A stretch of 64,000 bases of DNA from Dolomedes plantarius (taxonomy: Eukaryota; Arthropoda; Arachnida; Araneae; Dolomedidae). Every line of letters starts with the position of its first letter. Within the stretch, counting starts at the first letter, position 1. The notes under the pieces are model-generated. The model had not been told where the DNA came from and ran no database searches. It worked only from the letters and a program-made list of their open reading frames with translations. The position numbers and the translations under genes were made by a program. Positions 34,080 to 44,999 of the stretch are shown here, piece after piece. The DNA is taken from positions 19,134,113 to 19,198,112 of the forward strand of contig OU015490.1 of the NCBI GenBank assembly GCA_907164885.2, in the 5' to 3' direction.

Positions 34080-35588
34080 CACTGGTGTAAGAAATTAAGA
34101 GAATTTGCAGACTTGGTCGATTATCTATAGAACTACTGTACCGATTTTAATGAAATTTAATATGTACATACATTGATACAATACAAAACAAATCACCATT
34201 CGATAATTGTAATACACACGCATGATCGTGCGTAACACTCGTTGGAGTCGGAAGGTATGAAGCAGCGGTTGCAGAATAAACGAAATGGGTTAATTGGGGG
34301 TATGGTCCCCTCTTACAGATATACAGGTCTCGCAGTGTGATTTCATACTTGAAATAAGGCAGTTTATCATTTCCTGTGGTAATTGGTCCCACTCGTTCAG
34401 CAACGCTGTTTTCATTCCCTGGATGGTTCTCGGAGGGAGGTTGCGAGTTGCAATTGCCCTCCCCAGAGCGTCCTAGACATGCTCGATAGGGTTAAGGTCT
34501 GGAGATCTGGCTGGCCAATCCATCCGGCGAATATCCTCACTCTCTAGAAATTCGTCGACCTGAAGAGCTCTATGTGGCCTCGCGTTATCGTCCATTAAAA
34601 TGAACTCGGGGCCAACTCCACCCCTGTAAAGGGGAACATAGGGCTCCAAGACCTCATCCCTATACCTCACACCAGTCACAGTGCCTCTCTCAAACACATG
34701 GAGAGGTGTGAGGCCATCCAACATGATGCCTGCCCAGACCATTAAACCTCCTCCGCCATAATGGTCGATTTCGCGGACATTGGAGGGTAGGTAGCGGGTC
34801 CCGGGTTCTCTCCATATGAACGTATGGCGAGAATCGGTGTTTAGGCTGAACCGGGACTCATCAGTGAAGAGAACGGTCGCCCATTGATCCATACTCCAAT
34901 CTCTATGCTCTCTGCACCATGATAAACTGATTCTCCTGTTCGTAGAAGTGAGCGAGACGCAAACAGCAGGTCTTCTTGCAAACAACCCTCTCTCATGAAG
35001 TCTTTTGGAAACAGTCACCCTTGATACACGGGTTCCTGTGGCTGCATACAAGTCACGAGAGAGCTGAGAAGCTGGAGCACTCCTGTTACGCCTCGCTATA
35101 ATCGACAAATGGCGATCTTCTCTGGCCGTCGTGGCTCTTGGACGACCTTGTCCAGGCTTTCTCTCGATGGATCCGGTATCCTGGAACTGTTTCCATAAGT
35201 TACACACGACGCTGGGCGTTAAATTGAACTCTCTACAAATGTAGACTTGAGATTGGCCTGCTTCTAGCCTCCCCACAATTCGCCACCTTATTCCATCATC
35301 TAAACGTTTGTTACTCATTTTTACTTTTACAATTTCAAATTAACAGATTGCTGCAAAATAACACCATCTATTAACCCATTTTTTTTGTTTATTCTGCAAC
35401 CGCTGTTTCATACCTTCCAACTCCAACGAGTGTTACGCCCGATCATGCTTGTGCATTACAATTATTGAATGGTTATTTGTTTTGTATTGTATCAATGTAT
35501 GTACATATCAAAGTTCATTAAAATCGGTACAGTAGTTCTATAGATAATCGACGAAGTCTGCAAATTCTCTTAATTTCTTACACCAGTG
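34080..35588 (-). mobile_element. Tc1-family DNA transposon, nearly intact
   Basis: A 1509-bp element flanked by TA on both sides. CACTGGTGTAAGAAATTAAG at both ends opens terminal inverted repeats of about 200 bp (34080 to about 34281, and about 35387-35588). They differ at scattered positions and by small indels. The transposase lies on the minus strand between them. Confidence 0.93.
34290..35318 (-). pseudogene. Tc1 transposase, full length but for one nonsense codon
   Basis: Cut-and-paste DDE transposase. From ATG (35316-35318) the frame runs 281 codons to TAG at 34473-34475 and then stays open for 61 further codons to TAA at 34290-34292, a total of 342 residues, the usual Tc1 length. The N-terminal helix-turn-helix pair spans about residues 1-110 (GRLEAGQSQVYICREF; GRPRATT, an AT-hook-like GRPR). 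Catalytic motifs are FTDESRFSL (first D), MDDNARPH (second D) and SPDLNPIE (E), with 34 residues between the second D and E, so DD34E. The stop lies where the family has W after PIEHV. Loss of the last 61 residues should impair it. This is likely a recent copy inactivated by a single change. Confidence 0.9.
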
Positions 35589-35927
35589 TATAATAACCTT
35601 AACTTACGAATTATTTCTCAACCAAATAAATTAATGAACAGGTCACTAGTTTGAAAGTAATTAGAAGAAATTTACAGCTCGCATTTTAGTGACCCTTTGT
35701 TTTAAAGGGACCAAGAACACGTGTTCCAAACTCCCAAACTATCGGTATCTGGACTTCGGTGATTTAAGAAATCGTGTATCATGTTTTTTTGTAAAGCCAA
35801 TAGATGGCGCTACGAATACTGGTTTCCGTCATCGTTTAATGTTTTTGTTATCTATTGAGTAAATATTACCTCCGTGCAACTGGATTTAGGACTTCTCCCG
35901 CTCATCGTTTCAAACCCCGATCCAATA
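35589..35927. other. no gene recognised
   Basis: Spacer between the Tc1 element and the next MITE; nothing supported. Confidence 0.5.
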
Positions 35928-36226
35928 CAGTCGAACCCCTTTATAACGAACTTCAAGGGACCAAAGGTTTTGTTTGCTTAATCCGGTGGTTCGTTATATC
36001 CGAACCGTTAAGAAAAATGCTAGAGTTCAAAAAATGTATAACTCATTAGTTGCAATGTATATTCAATAATGATGCATTAAAAAAATGATAAAATCCATTA
36101 AAAATGATTACTGAATTAAATCGACTAAAATCGATTTCATTAAACTCACACAATACTAACTAAATTATGTACAATAGGAAAACGGCGGGACCAAAATTTT
36201 CGTTCGTTATATACAGGGTTCGACTA
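35928..36226. mobile_element. TA-target MITE, family C
   Basis: It starts CAGTCGAACCCCTTTATAACG and ends with the complement of TAGTCGAACCCTGTATATAACG. A further internal complement (GGACCAAAGG / CCAAAATTTTGGTCC-like) is seen. Wording is of the Tigger/pogo MITE type. Non-coding. Confidence 0.65.
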
Positions 36227-36719
36227 TAGAATATTCGTTCATAGGAGGAAATATACTAAAGTGTCCATTTTCCAACTCCCATCTCTCCAAGGATTAAATC
36301 CTGGGTGCGTCACTGCCTTGTATTGACTTGTAAAGATTTGTCAGAAATTTAGGCCAGTTCAGTTGCGGTGACTTTGACATAATGGGTTGTTCGCTGCTTC
36401 GTATAATTTTTTTCTCCACTTTCTAAGACAGTATTGCAACCAGAAATACTTTTGAAGGGGTGTTGTTGGGTGTGTTTTTTTTTAATTCGAATTTTTTTCC
36501 TGCCGATTTCCCAGCAGTTTCTTCCGTTGTTGTACAAATGAAACAGAACAATTTACAATGTCATTCATGGTCATAAAAAAAAAAAAATTGGAGTTTCCAA
36601 TACTGCTCACCAATTTACCCAACCAGTACACTCGGATTCTGGTTGCGCCAAAGTCTGATTTACTCTTGGGATTTGCAGGGAATTATATGCGAGTATATCT
36701 ATATACATATTACGTACGT

Positions 36720-36726
36720 ATGTATG

Positions 36727-36775
<49 letters not shown>

Positions 36776-36783
36776 TACATATA
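36720..36783. repeat. (TA)n then (AC)n microsatellite
   Basis: TA repeats followed by ACACACATACATATA, ending exactly at the CAGTGG start of the MITE at 36784. Confidence 0.95.
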
Positions 36784-36949
36784 CAGTGGAATCTCGATCG
36801 ATCGTTTTCGGATCCATCGTTTTTCCGTATGTGTCGTTCATTTTATCCAGTCCCAACGATCATATTGCTTTGTTATGTTTCCGCATCTATAGTTTTCCCG
36901 CATTTATCGTTCATTTCAGTCGGTCCCTTGAAAAACGATAGATCGAGAT

Positions 36950-36953
<4 letters not shown>
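36784..36953. mobile_element. MITE family B, copy 1
   Basis: Starts CAGTGGAATCTCGATCGATCG; ends GAAAAACGATAGATCGAGATTCC, its complement, with the last bases lost into a (TA)n array. Almost the same sequence as 55029-55202. Also an inverted copy at 37156-37310. Confidence 0.85.

Positions 36954-36954
<1 letters not shown>

Positions 36955-37018
<64 letters not shown>
36955..37018. repeat. (TA)n-(CA)n microsatellite
   Basis: Lies exactly between the right end of MITE B and the CAGTGAAAC start of MITE E. Confidence 0.95.
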
Positions 37019-37020
<2 letters not shown>

Positions 37021-37094
37021 GTGAAACATCTTTAGCTGACACCCCGCAAAACAGTCCCCTTTTTTCGGTACTGGCCGCCATAGAGAAGTTTGAC
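37019..37094. mobile_element. short MITE family E, copy 1
   Basis: About 76 bp from CAGTGAAACATCTTTAGCTG to the complement of TAGTCAAACTTCTCTATGG. GGCCGCCATAGAGAAG is shared with the copy at 46807-46889. Confidence 0.65.
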
Positions 37095-37125
37095 TATATA
37101 TCTGTAATATATTGTACTTATTGCG

Positions 37126-37155
<30 letters not shown>

Positions 37156-37157
<2 letters not shown>

Positions 37158-37310
37158 GTGGAACCCCGATCCAAGGTTTTAAAAGGGACCTATTGCACTG
37201 AACGATAGATGCGGGAACATGCCAAAGAAATATGATCATCGGACTGTATGAAGTAAACGACACATACGGTAAAACGATGATTTGGGGAACGATCGAGCGA
37301 GGTTCGACTG
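37156..37310. mobile_element. MITE family B, copy 2 (opposite orientation)
   Basis: Starts CAGTGGAACCCCGATCCAAGG after a (CA)n array; contains AACGATAGATGCGGGAACATG and ACGACACATACGG, complements of family B words; ends GGTTCGACTG. More diverged than the other copies. Confidence 0.7.
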
Positions 37311-37786
37311 TGTGTATATACAAGTGTGTGTGTATATGTATGTATGTATGTAATATACCAATTACATCACGTCCTTATATTATTACCTGAAAGGAAAAAC
37401 TAGGTCATATTTACATGGCTGGAGCTAGACTCAGCCTGAAAGGAATAAAAACTAAATTTGGAATCAGTTGCGCCGAATCGTTTATTGGAGCGACAAAAAT
37501 ACATCCGTTCATTTCAGAAGACGGCTAGGAAGTAAATATCACCTTTCAACATTAAAGGCGAGAGACATATTATTTGTAGGGTCAGCAGATTTGGGGGCTC
37601 GCGGTGCTAACCCACTCCTGAATTTTAACATACACGTATAGAAATGCAAAGGCAATGCGATTCATGGGAAGTTCTGTGACTAAGAGTTTTAAAGAGATAA
37701 ATTAATATTCCTGGGGATTGGATTTAGGGAAGGGAATTTAAATGCTAGAATGGAGGGCATAATATTTAAGATATTACATATATATA

Positions 37787-39237
37787 CCGGGTGGTTATAA
37801 TTAAACTTCCCCTATAAACGGCATCCTACAGCGCAAACGAGTGAACGAAATTTTGTATATGGGCTATACACGAGATGCGCTCACGGGATTTCGAAAAAAA
37901 AAAAATTAGTTCCATAATGTCCACCAGAGGGCGCCTTTTCGGGAAAAACATGAAATTTAACACAATAAACGACCAAAACGGAATGCGGAAACAATATTAA
38001 CATTTATTGACTAGTTTCTGATCACCTTGTCATCGAACCGCATTAAGTAAAGGTAAGGGAGAAACAAAAGCAGTTCAGTTTGCAGAAACAAGAACAGATT
38101 AGGAGGAAATTGCACAAGAGGAGCAATTGTTAATCGTGTCTAGGACGATGTACGGAAAGCGAACGATCGTACTGAGCGAGCTGGTGTATCGTGGAGGTGT
38201 TGCGACGTTGAATGACTTAAAGAACTCCATAACGCTTCATGTGCGAAGCCTCACAACTGATCAGTTACGATCTGCTGTGAACACACACTGTCCATCGACG
38301 TGAAATTTTGCAGGTGAATGAAGGTGGCCACGTGGAGCAGCTTTCCCTACATCGTCCTGGACACGATTAACAACTGCTCCTCTTGTGCAATTTCGTCCTA
38401 ATCTGTTCTTGTTTCTGCAAACTGAACTGTTTTTGTTTCTCCCTTACCTTTACTTAATGTGGTTCGATGACAAGGTGATCAGAAACTAGTCAATAAATGT
38501 TAATATTGCTTCTGTATTCCGTTTTGGTCGTTTATTGTGTTAAATTTCATGTTTTTCCCGAAAAGGCGCCCTCTGGTGGACATTATGGAACTTTCCCACC
38601 CCCACCCCCGAAATTCCGTGAGCGCATCTCGTGTATAGACCACTAGCATTATTGCCCGGCGTTGCCCGGGTAGATATATAGATATAAAATATTTCATGCA
38701 TTCCATCAAAAAAATACTGGGCTGCACTCCCGCTCTTCATGTTCATCTGGCCAGACAGAATGCGCTTAGCACGTTTCTACTGAAATGATACACAAACAAT
38801 AAGAAAGAAAGAAACTTTGAGCCTGCGGACCTTCGTCTGATTTTAAGGTCATTCCCAACCCTCTTTCACCTGCGCATTGGAATTTAACCCCCCCCCCCTT
38901 CCGTCATCCTCAAACCACCCCTCTTTACGCAGCTGGTCGAGGGGAATCCACAGAGGGTAGACGCACCTCTATCGGGCACAAAAAACATTAAAAAATTAAT
39001 TTTAAAAAAACTAATTGAGCCCCAAATTTCGTTTTTCCTGATTTAAGTTTCTCGGGTCCAAAACATTAACTGTGCCGAATTTGGTCCCGGTGGGTGAAAC
39101 AGTCTATGATTCTATAGCGGACAAACAAACAGACAAGCTCTTTTATATATATAGATATACAAAATTTCGTTGCATTCCGTTCACCCGTTTGCGCTGTAGG
39201 ATGCCGTTTATAGGGGAAGTTTAATTATAACCACCCG

Positions 39238-39238
<1 letters not shown>
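37787..39238. mobile_element. foldback DNA transposon with ~375-bp inverted arms, carrying a nested insertion
   Basis: The left arm (37787 to about 38160) starts CCGGGTGGTTATAATTAAAC. The right arm (about 38340-38640 plus about 39150-39238) is its complement and ends CCACCCGG. The arms agree over hundreds of bases. The spacer (38161-38339) keeps a coding remnant, VLSELVYRGGVATLNDLKNS and NEGGHVEQLS, like the C-terminus of Tc1/mariner-superfamily transposases. The right arm is split by the element at about 38641-39150. Confidence 0.85.
38641..39152. mobile_element. nested element with ACTAG...CCCGGCGTTGCCCGGG start and TATATATAGAT end
   Basis: Begins CACTAGCATTATTGCCCGG and ends TTTTATATATATAGATA, interrupting the right arm of the foldback element. 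The second example (48429-49127) starts ACTAGCTGAAAACCCGCG and also ends TTTTATATATATAGAT. Interior sequences of the two differ. The class is unknown to me. Confidence 0.6.
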
Positions 39239-39272
<34 letters not shown>

Positions 39273-39360
39273 GCTCTTCTGGCGTGGTAGCTATTGAATA
39301 CAATCTAAAATATCGGTATATACGATTATTTTAATCTATAATAACATTATTATCATAAAT

Positions 39361-39432
39361 CAGGGATTCTTAACATAGGGGGCGCTGGATATATTCAGGA
39401 AGGGGGAGTGATAAAAAGGTTGGGAATCACTG
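39361..39432. mobile_element. 72-bp hAT-type mini-MITE
   Basis: CAGGGATTCTTAACATAG and GGTTGGGAATCACTG are imperfect inverted ends. TCATAAAT before and TTATAAAT after give a 7/8 target duplication of hAT size. One of the shortest elements in the window. Confidence 0.65.
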
Positions 39433-40497
39433 TTATAAATCCTAGATCCAAAGAAATCTCACTAAATGAGTGTTTCAAGTCGCGACCCTCTTCTCATAAT
39501 GAAAGCAACCTGCTTCATTTACGCGAGAGGTATTTTTATAGGAGTCAAGAAAACACATTAAAAAAAAAATTTCTAGTACACAATATTTGCCTAATAGTGG
39601 CCATCCAAATATTCTCGTACGTAAGCTCTTTTGCAGTCAGTTTAACCCCCTCCCCTCCCTCCCCTTTTAATAAAAAAGAAAAAAAAAAACCTCGCCATTT
39701 TATTTGCTTACGTACAGATTTGGCAAATCTGTAGTCACTGTTTCGTGGGCCAAACGATTTTTCTTTTCAATCGTTAAATTTATTATACATTTCTAAGTGA
39801 AGGTGTAAAGACATTAAAATCATTAAGGTATCCGACTACGTTTAAAACATCGATTTTAACGAAAATTCCTTGTAAATTTATGTTTCTAAATCTGCTTTTA
39901 TTTTTTCGATACGATCATTAGAAATGAAATTAGAGCGATTTAAAGATCAGCAGCAGCTATGAATTTCAACACAAGTTGAAAACTCTAATCGTGTTTTCTG
40001 AAGAACTTATTTTTTTATCAAAAATGCAAACGACTCTTGTGATAAGTCAAAATCTAATCATGATGTGTCTATGAAATTTTTCACGTATATTTTTCATAAT
40101 ACTAAGAATATAATGAACTACAGATTTGGTTCTAGGTATGTTATTTGTTGATTTATAGCTGCATTTATAAAAAATCTCATTGAAAATTACTAAAATTTTA
40201 CATGCAATTGCACATAATGACCTGCATTTCTTTTTAGATTTTGAGATATCGATTAGCTTGCAGGTCATTACACTTAGAAGGTACTTGCGCACATATGATT
40301 AAAAAAAAGTTAATGTTATATGCATTTTTTTTTTAGCCGTTTTTGTAAAAATTTGGTAAATTTCGACCCAGTAAAAATTGTAAAAATTTGCATACTTAAT
40401 GTCTATTTTTTCATCATTTTCGAGTTTTGGTGTTATATCCCTTCGAAAAATAAGAAATTTTCGCAGTACACTTTTTCAAAAAAAAAAATATCAAGTA
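39433..40497. other. no gene; contains one copy of dispersed repeat G
   Basis: 39580-39800 carries the GGGCCAAACGATTTTTCTT/CTTACGTA-type repeat also found at 41490, 49780 and 51000. The rest is AT-rich with nothing supported. Confidence 0.5.
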
Positions 40498-41257
40498 CAG
40501 TCCGACCACAGTAAGAAGAACCACGGTTGGTATAGTGCCAAGACGATTCTATTCACGCTATAGGTAAGGCTGCTGAGGAAGGAGGGGGAAAAGTCTCGTA
40601 GTCTCTCGACATTCTTTAGAATCGGTTACTAACTGCGCTTGCTTGCTTTTTCCTCGTCTGTTATTTTGATTATTATATTAAAATTAATGGATCCTTTACC
40701 CAACACAACTGCTCGGAATAAGCCGTTCCGTAGTGATTGTTAACGTATAATACACAATGTAATTAAATTGCGTGATAAAGAAGCACTAGAAGGAAATGTT
40801 ATTGTTCCACTTTCGCAATCCCTAAAGAGAGCTAGTGAAATGACCGGGATATCAATGTCCAGTGTAAAAAGAATACGCAGAGAAGCAAAGGGTGAAGAAA
40901 CTCCAAAATTTGAATCTCCGAGGAAACTTCAGAAAAAAAGAACCCCCGAAACGTAGCTTTAGATAATTTTGATTGTGATGTAATCCGAAAATATCCACTC
41001 CTATAAAACTCCTATTTTTGAAATAGATTTGCTTCTTTCTTTTTATTATTTTAAAATTATTATTCACATATTCGATCAAAAATAAAGTTTTAAAAAATAA
41101 CTTTAAAATTGCGGACAAAAAGCAGTTTAAAATACATTCCGTATTTCACAAACAAACACATCCGAAAATATGACGTTTACCCCTATTTTCTAAGTAGACT
41201 AGCTTTTCTCGCGCATGCGTAACAGCTTCCAGGGACCTTGCTTCCGTGGTCGGACAG
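40498..41257 (+). mobile_element. TA-target DNA transposon derivative with transposase N-terminal remnant
   Basis: TA flanks both sides. The ends CAGTCCGACCACAGTAAG and the complement of CTGTCCGACCACGGAAGC are about 80% inverted. Inside, after ATG at 40687, is an N-terminal transposase piece with NKPFRSDC, then (in the open stretch 40768-40956) IVPLSQSLKRASEMTGIS and SSVKRIRREAKG, then LDNFDCDVI. This is the DNA-binding region of a DDE transposase; the catalytic part is absent. The stop at 40741 and others break it. Confidence 0.7.
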
Positions 41258-41489
41258 TAGTCTCTTCTAACGAAACTACCGCGGGTTATTAACGTAGGAT
41301 TACTTATCGTTTGCTTACTTTTTATTTTTTTTAAACGCATTTTGGTACTTTTCTGTTTAACTGTTTACTTCTACTGCGTTTGGCGCGCTGCCAAAATTAT
41401 AACTCGCGTCGCCGGACCATTTTTTTCTTTCCGCAGGACCGTTATTGAGGAACGTAATCCTACGTTAAGAAGGGCTCCGAATGTAGTGG

Positions 41490-41710
41490 GAACAGTAAAT
41501 GATAATAGTCAGAATTATGTCAACGTTCTAACGGTTTTATGGTTTCGAAATACAAAGTATAACATAAAAGTAGTAAATATATAGGTAGAGATGGCAGGGG
41601 AGTGGATGTGGTCAGGAGCACATCGCGGTCCACTCTCTTCCGTGCATGCTTTGTGTCTTACGTAAGCATTGCTCTGCACCCCCCCCCCCCCGTATCCCCT
41701 TGTCAGCACA
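41490..41710. repeat. dispersed repeat G, copy 2
   Basis: Shares GTGGTCAGGAGCACATCGC, GTCTTACGTAAGCATTGCTCTG, a poly(C) tract and CCCCTTGTCAGCA with 49920-50070 and 51355-51450. Confidence 0.7.
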
Positions 41711-41714
41711 ACTC

Positions 41715-41880
41715 AGTAACAGCCTGGTCATACTAAATCTGGAGCGTTACGTAGCGTCAAAAATTTTAACCAATTCCAAAACTCGATTTACTGAGTACGT
41801 GATATGTCAAACCTATCACAGGTCATACCAAAAATTTTTGCGTCAACGTAGTAGCGCAACGCAACGCTACGAATGCAATG
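41715..41880. repeat. MITE family Q, copy 1
   Basis: AAATCTGGAGCGTTACGTAGCGTC ... ACGTGATATGTCAAACC ... TCACAGGTCAT ... CGCAACGCTACG. The same words in the same order recur at 47990-48290 and 57390-57560. Confidence 0.75.
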
Positions 41881-42204
41881 AGAATTGCCTTTTATTCGAC
41901 CATTGCTATATGAATTTCCAGAAACTTCGTGCGACTTTTTCTTTGGTCATAGCACTGAAAAAAAAATCTCTCGGGAGGATGACAAGCAAGGGCGTGCTCT
42001 GACCACTGGGGGGCCCTTGACAGAATATTATTTGTGGCCCCCAATAAAGGAATTATTTCATACGAAAACGAACTCTTAAAAGACTTTATTAAATCAGCCT
42101 TGTAACACATGCTATAATACTTCCAAGCCTCAAATGCAGATGTCGCCACCATACAGATAGACTTTACATGCAACTTCCGTTGTGCTGTCATTTTTTTAAG
42201 ACAG

Positions 42205-42780
42205 AGAGAGCGTGGATCTCGTCGAGTGTGGACCTACCGGTCTGATGTCCAATTTTGAACTATGTTAAGTCAACTTACTTTTTCCTCTAAATGTTTTTTA
42301 ATTGTTTTGTACTGTGTAATGTAATCCGCCCCTTGTAACTGTGATTTCTAGAGTAATTAAACATGTTCTAAACTTTACCCCGAGATTTTCTTGATTAATT
42401 TGGTTTAACACCAGTAATTACATTAATGACAGTTACAGCCTAAGTATTTGCAACTATGTACAATACATTCAATTGGTGTTATATTGGTTATTCAATTGAT
42501 AAAATAATTTGCACCAAGATGTGCTTACAAATTTCCACACGAGGAGATTGTTTCTACGCGACATTCGCGTATCCCAAACGCAAGACTCGAGACAAATGGA
42601 GAATACAGGGGTGACGCTAGCCACAAGTGTACGTCTGAGGTACTGTGGTCACATGATCCGCCCACGACTCGACCCCAAATGTTCAACACCCCCCTTAGTA
42701 CCATAAAAATGGGACAATTGTAAGGTGGTAGAGTCATGTACACTAGGACTGTAATTCAGATATCAACATAAATATATTTC
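42205..42780. other. no gene recognised
   Basis: Intergenic sequence without domain-bearing frames or terminal repeats. Confidence 0.4.
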
Positions 42781-42782
42781 GC

Positions 42783-42900
42783 GGGACTGGGGTAGTCGAG
42801 TGATAGCGCGTCGGTACTGAGATCGCTCGAATTGAATCCGACACCTAGCCTCCAGCATTTGGATAATTTGCCTACGGTAAAACGAAGAACTGATGCTAGG
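42783..42900 (+). mobile_element. tRNA-derived SINE head
   Basis: GGGGTAGTCGAGTGATAGCGCG resembles a tRNA 5' part with A box, and GAATTGAATCC about 30 bp on resembles a B box. A GCATTTGGATAATTTGCC body follows. The boundaries are uncertain. Confidence 0.5.
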
Positions 42901-43124
42901 TCCTATTTCTGGTTACAGTTACAATAACATGTGAAAGACCCTTTTTTTGGTGGGGGGGGGGAGAAGGAAGAGGTTATTCCCATTTCACTACACACCTGCT
43001 TTGATATAAAAATCAGTGTTCCAGCCACAAGTAGAATATTGCAGTACAGCGGTATTGAAATAACCAAAAACTTTGGAAACTTGTGTAGCGAAATTTAACT
43101 ATTAAATACAACTTCAACTAACTA

Positions 43125-43916
43125 CACTGCGGGCCATTAAAATTGGAACACCATGAAGGAGGGTTTATACAGACGCCAAATTCGCACGAAAGGAAGAAGA
43201 TGCGGGGATACGTAAATGGTTAGCATTTAAGCGCAATCGAACGACTCAGGCGGGAGAAACGGCATCTCAAACTCTGTATAAAAGGAAAGTTACGCACCGG
43301 GTTTCTTATTCGGAAATCGCATTTGAATGTTGTTTGTTTGTGAGAAGATCGTGTTACTCCTCGTATAAGAAGGGGAAACGGCTACCAGCACGTGTCGGAA
43401 TTCGATAGCGGCAGGATCGAGGGTGGTTTCGGTTTATCGTTCCGTGATATTGCTACTCGCATTGGTCATCTTTCAACAAGATAACGCAAGACCGCATGCT
43501 GCCCGTCGTGTCCTGACCTACCTCGACACAGAGGGCGTTCGTCTGTTGCGCTGGCCAGCACGTTCTCCAAATCTCTCACCCATTGAAAACATCCCGTCAT
43601 GAGTTGCCGAGAGACTGGGCCGCCACCGCTCTCCAGCCATTACGATGGATGAAGTGTGACATAGACTTGAAGCAGCATGGAATGTTTTGCCCGTACGTGT
43701 CATCCGAGCCCAGTTCGACGCGATGCGTAACCGGGTTAGAGCCGTTTTAGCTGCCAGAAGCGGCAGCTGTGTGTACTAATTTCCGACCCTGTGTACTCTC
43801 CAAATTGCCTACAAACTGAATCATGTTTGCTTCCTACTATGCTGCATACGTACAATAAAGTAAAGTTTTGTTATTTGCTTTCCTTCCTGGTGTTGCAATT
43901 TTAATGGCCAACAGTG
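43125..43916 (+). mobile_element. internally deleted Tc1 element
   Basis: TA-flanked; the ends CACTGCGGGCCATTAAAATTG and the complement of CACTGTTGGCCATTAAAATTG are inverted repeats of about 29 bp. The transposase keeps only its first helix-turn-helix (YQHVSEFDSGRIEGG...LSFRDIATRIGH), then jumps near 43470 to QQDNARPHAARRVL and RWPARSPNLSPIEN, the second D and the E (34 apart). The middle third with the first D is lost. Stops are also present. Confidence 0.85.
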
Positions 43917-44154
43917 TATAATAGCAATGACCTCCTGACAGACACTTTGCGATTTGCGTGGGAATTCCGATTGGCAAATCGTGTTTAACGATAATTAACT
44001 CTACAAATGGATAATGCTCTCTGCTTTTTTTCTTCTTCTTTCTTTCTTTCAAACAATACCAATCGTCAGAGAAATTCTGTTATTCGGCTTCTCAAACATT
44101 GCTCGCCGATTTTTTTTTTTTTTTAAACCTTGCTGTCATCGGTTTCATCCAATC

Positions 44155-44305
44155 AGTGGCGCACCCAGTATTTTTTCTTGGGGGGAGGGGGGCCGAGATG
44201 AACGGATAAAAATATTTATAATGCAAAATCAATATTCATAATGCAATTTTTATTTCTTTGGGGGGGCAGGGCACTTTGCCCCCCCCCCCTCGGTGCGCCA
44301 CTGCA
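44155..44305. mobile_element. C/G-tract MITE (family P), complete copy
   Basis: CAGTGGCGCACCCAGTATTTTT to CGGTGCGCCACTG, with G tracts near 44178-44192 and 44260-44266, a C tract at 44278-44290 and ATAAAAATATTTATAATGCA inside. Confidence 0.75.
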
Positions 44306-44520
44306 TCCAATCAGCGTGCAGGGCGGTCAACGTTTGACAGACGTCAGAAAAGCGAAAAATACTTTTATTTAGTAATGAGAATTGTCAAATCTTTAGTCCT
44401 CACCTCCAACAGTATTGGGGCTGTTCAAGTATTACTAAGCATGTTTTTAGTCATTTCACACCCCGAGCCGCCCATTTGCTTACGTAAGATATGACCAGTT
44501 TCTTTTCGCTGTTTTGTAGG

Positions 44521-44588
44521 CCAGTGGTTCTCAACCTTTTTTGCGTCTACGCCTCCCCTTTGGATGATCTTCTTACCATACTCCGAAG

Positions 44589-44591
<3 letters not shown>
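44521..44591. mobile_element. left end of a hAT-type MITE
   Basis: CCAGTGGTTCTCAACCTTTTTTGCG is the same end type as 56031. No right end was found; a (TA)n array follows directly. Confidence 0.5.

Positions 44592-44641
<50 letters not shown>
44591..44641. repeat. (TA)n microsatellite
   Basis: About 25 uninterrupted TA units. Confidence 0.97.
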
Positions 44642-44646
<5 letters not shown>

Positions 44647-44683
44647 CATAGGACTTGTGTGTGTGTGTGTGTATATATATATC

Positions 44684-44933
44684 TGTGGCTTGGTACAAGA
44701 AGTGCTTAAGTAAGTTTTATCTACGATGGCTTTGTTTGCTTATGTTTCTTTAAAAAAATATTATTTTCAATGTAAGAAGTACCCAAGTCTGTCCGGTGCT
44801 TTAAAAGTGTTTTCAAAACCATGGTACAGACTTGGGTACTTCTTACACTGGAAATAATATTTTCTAAAGAGACATAAGCAAACAAAGTCATCGTAGAGAA
44901 AACTGACTTAGGCACTTCTTGTACCAAGCCACA
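44684..44933. mobile_element. 250-bp foldback MITE, long near-perfect hairpin
   Basis: Left arm 44684 to about 44793 starts TGTGGCTTGGTACAAGAAG; right arm about 44820-44933 is its complement ending GTACCAAGCCACA. Matching words continue inward (AAGAAGTACCCAAGTCTG / CAGACTTGGGTACTTCTT) around a loop of about 30 bp. TA repeats flank both sides. Non-coding. Confidence 0.85.
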
Positions 44934-44999
44934 ACATATATATATATATATATTTGTGTGTGTGTTTGTGTGGGTGGGGTCGGTCTTGAATGTACAAAC

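Noticed and set aside
36558..37323. Long open frames of alternating Tyr-Ile or Cys-Val
   Set aside because: Translations of (TA)n and (CA)n microsatellites; the same applies to those at 44491, 46768, 50760, 54709, 57765 and 59278.
42783..42850. Functional tRNA gene
   Set aside because: The B box is degenerate and the acceptor stem does not close; best seen as a SINE head.
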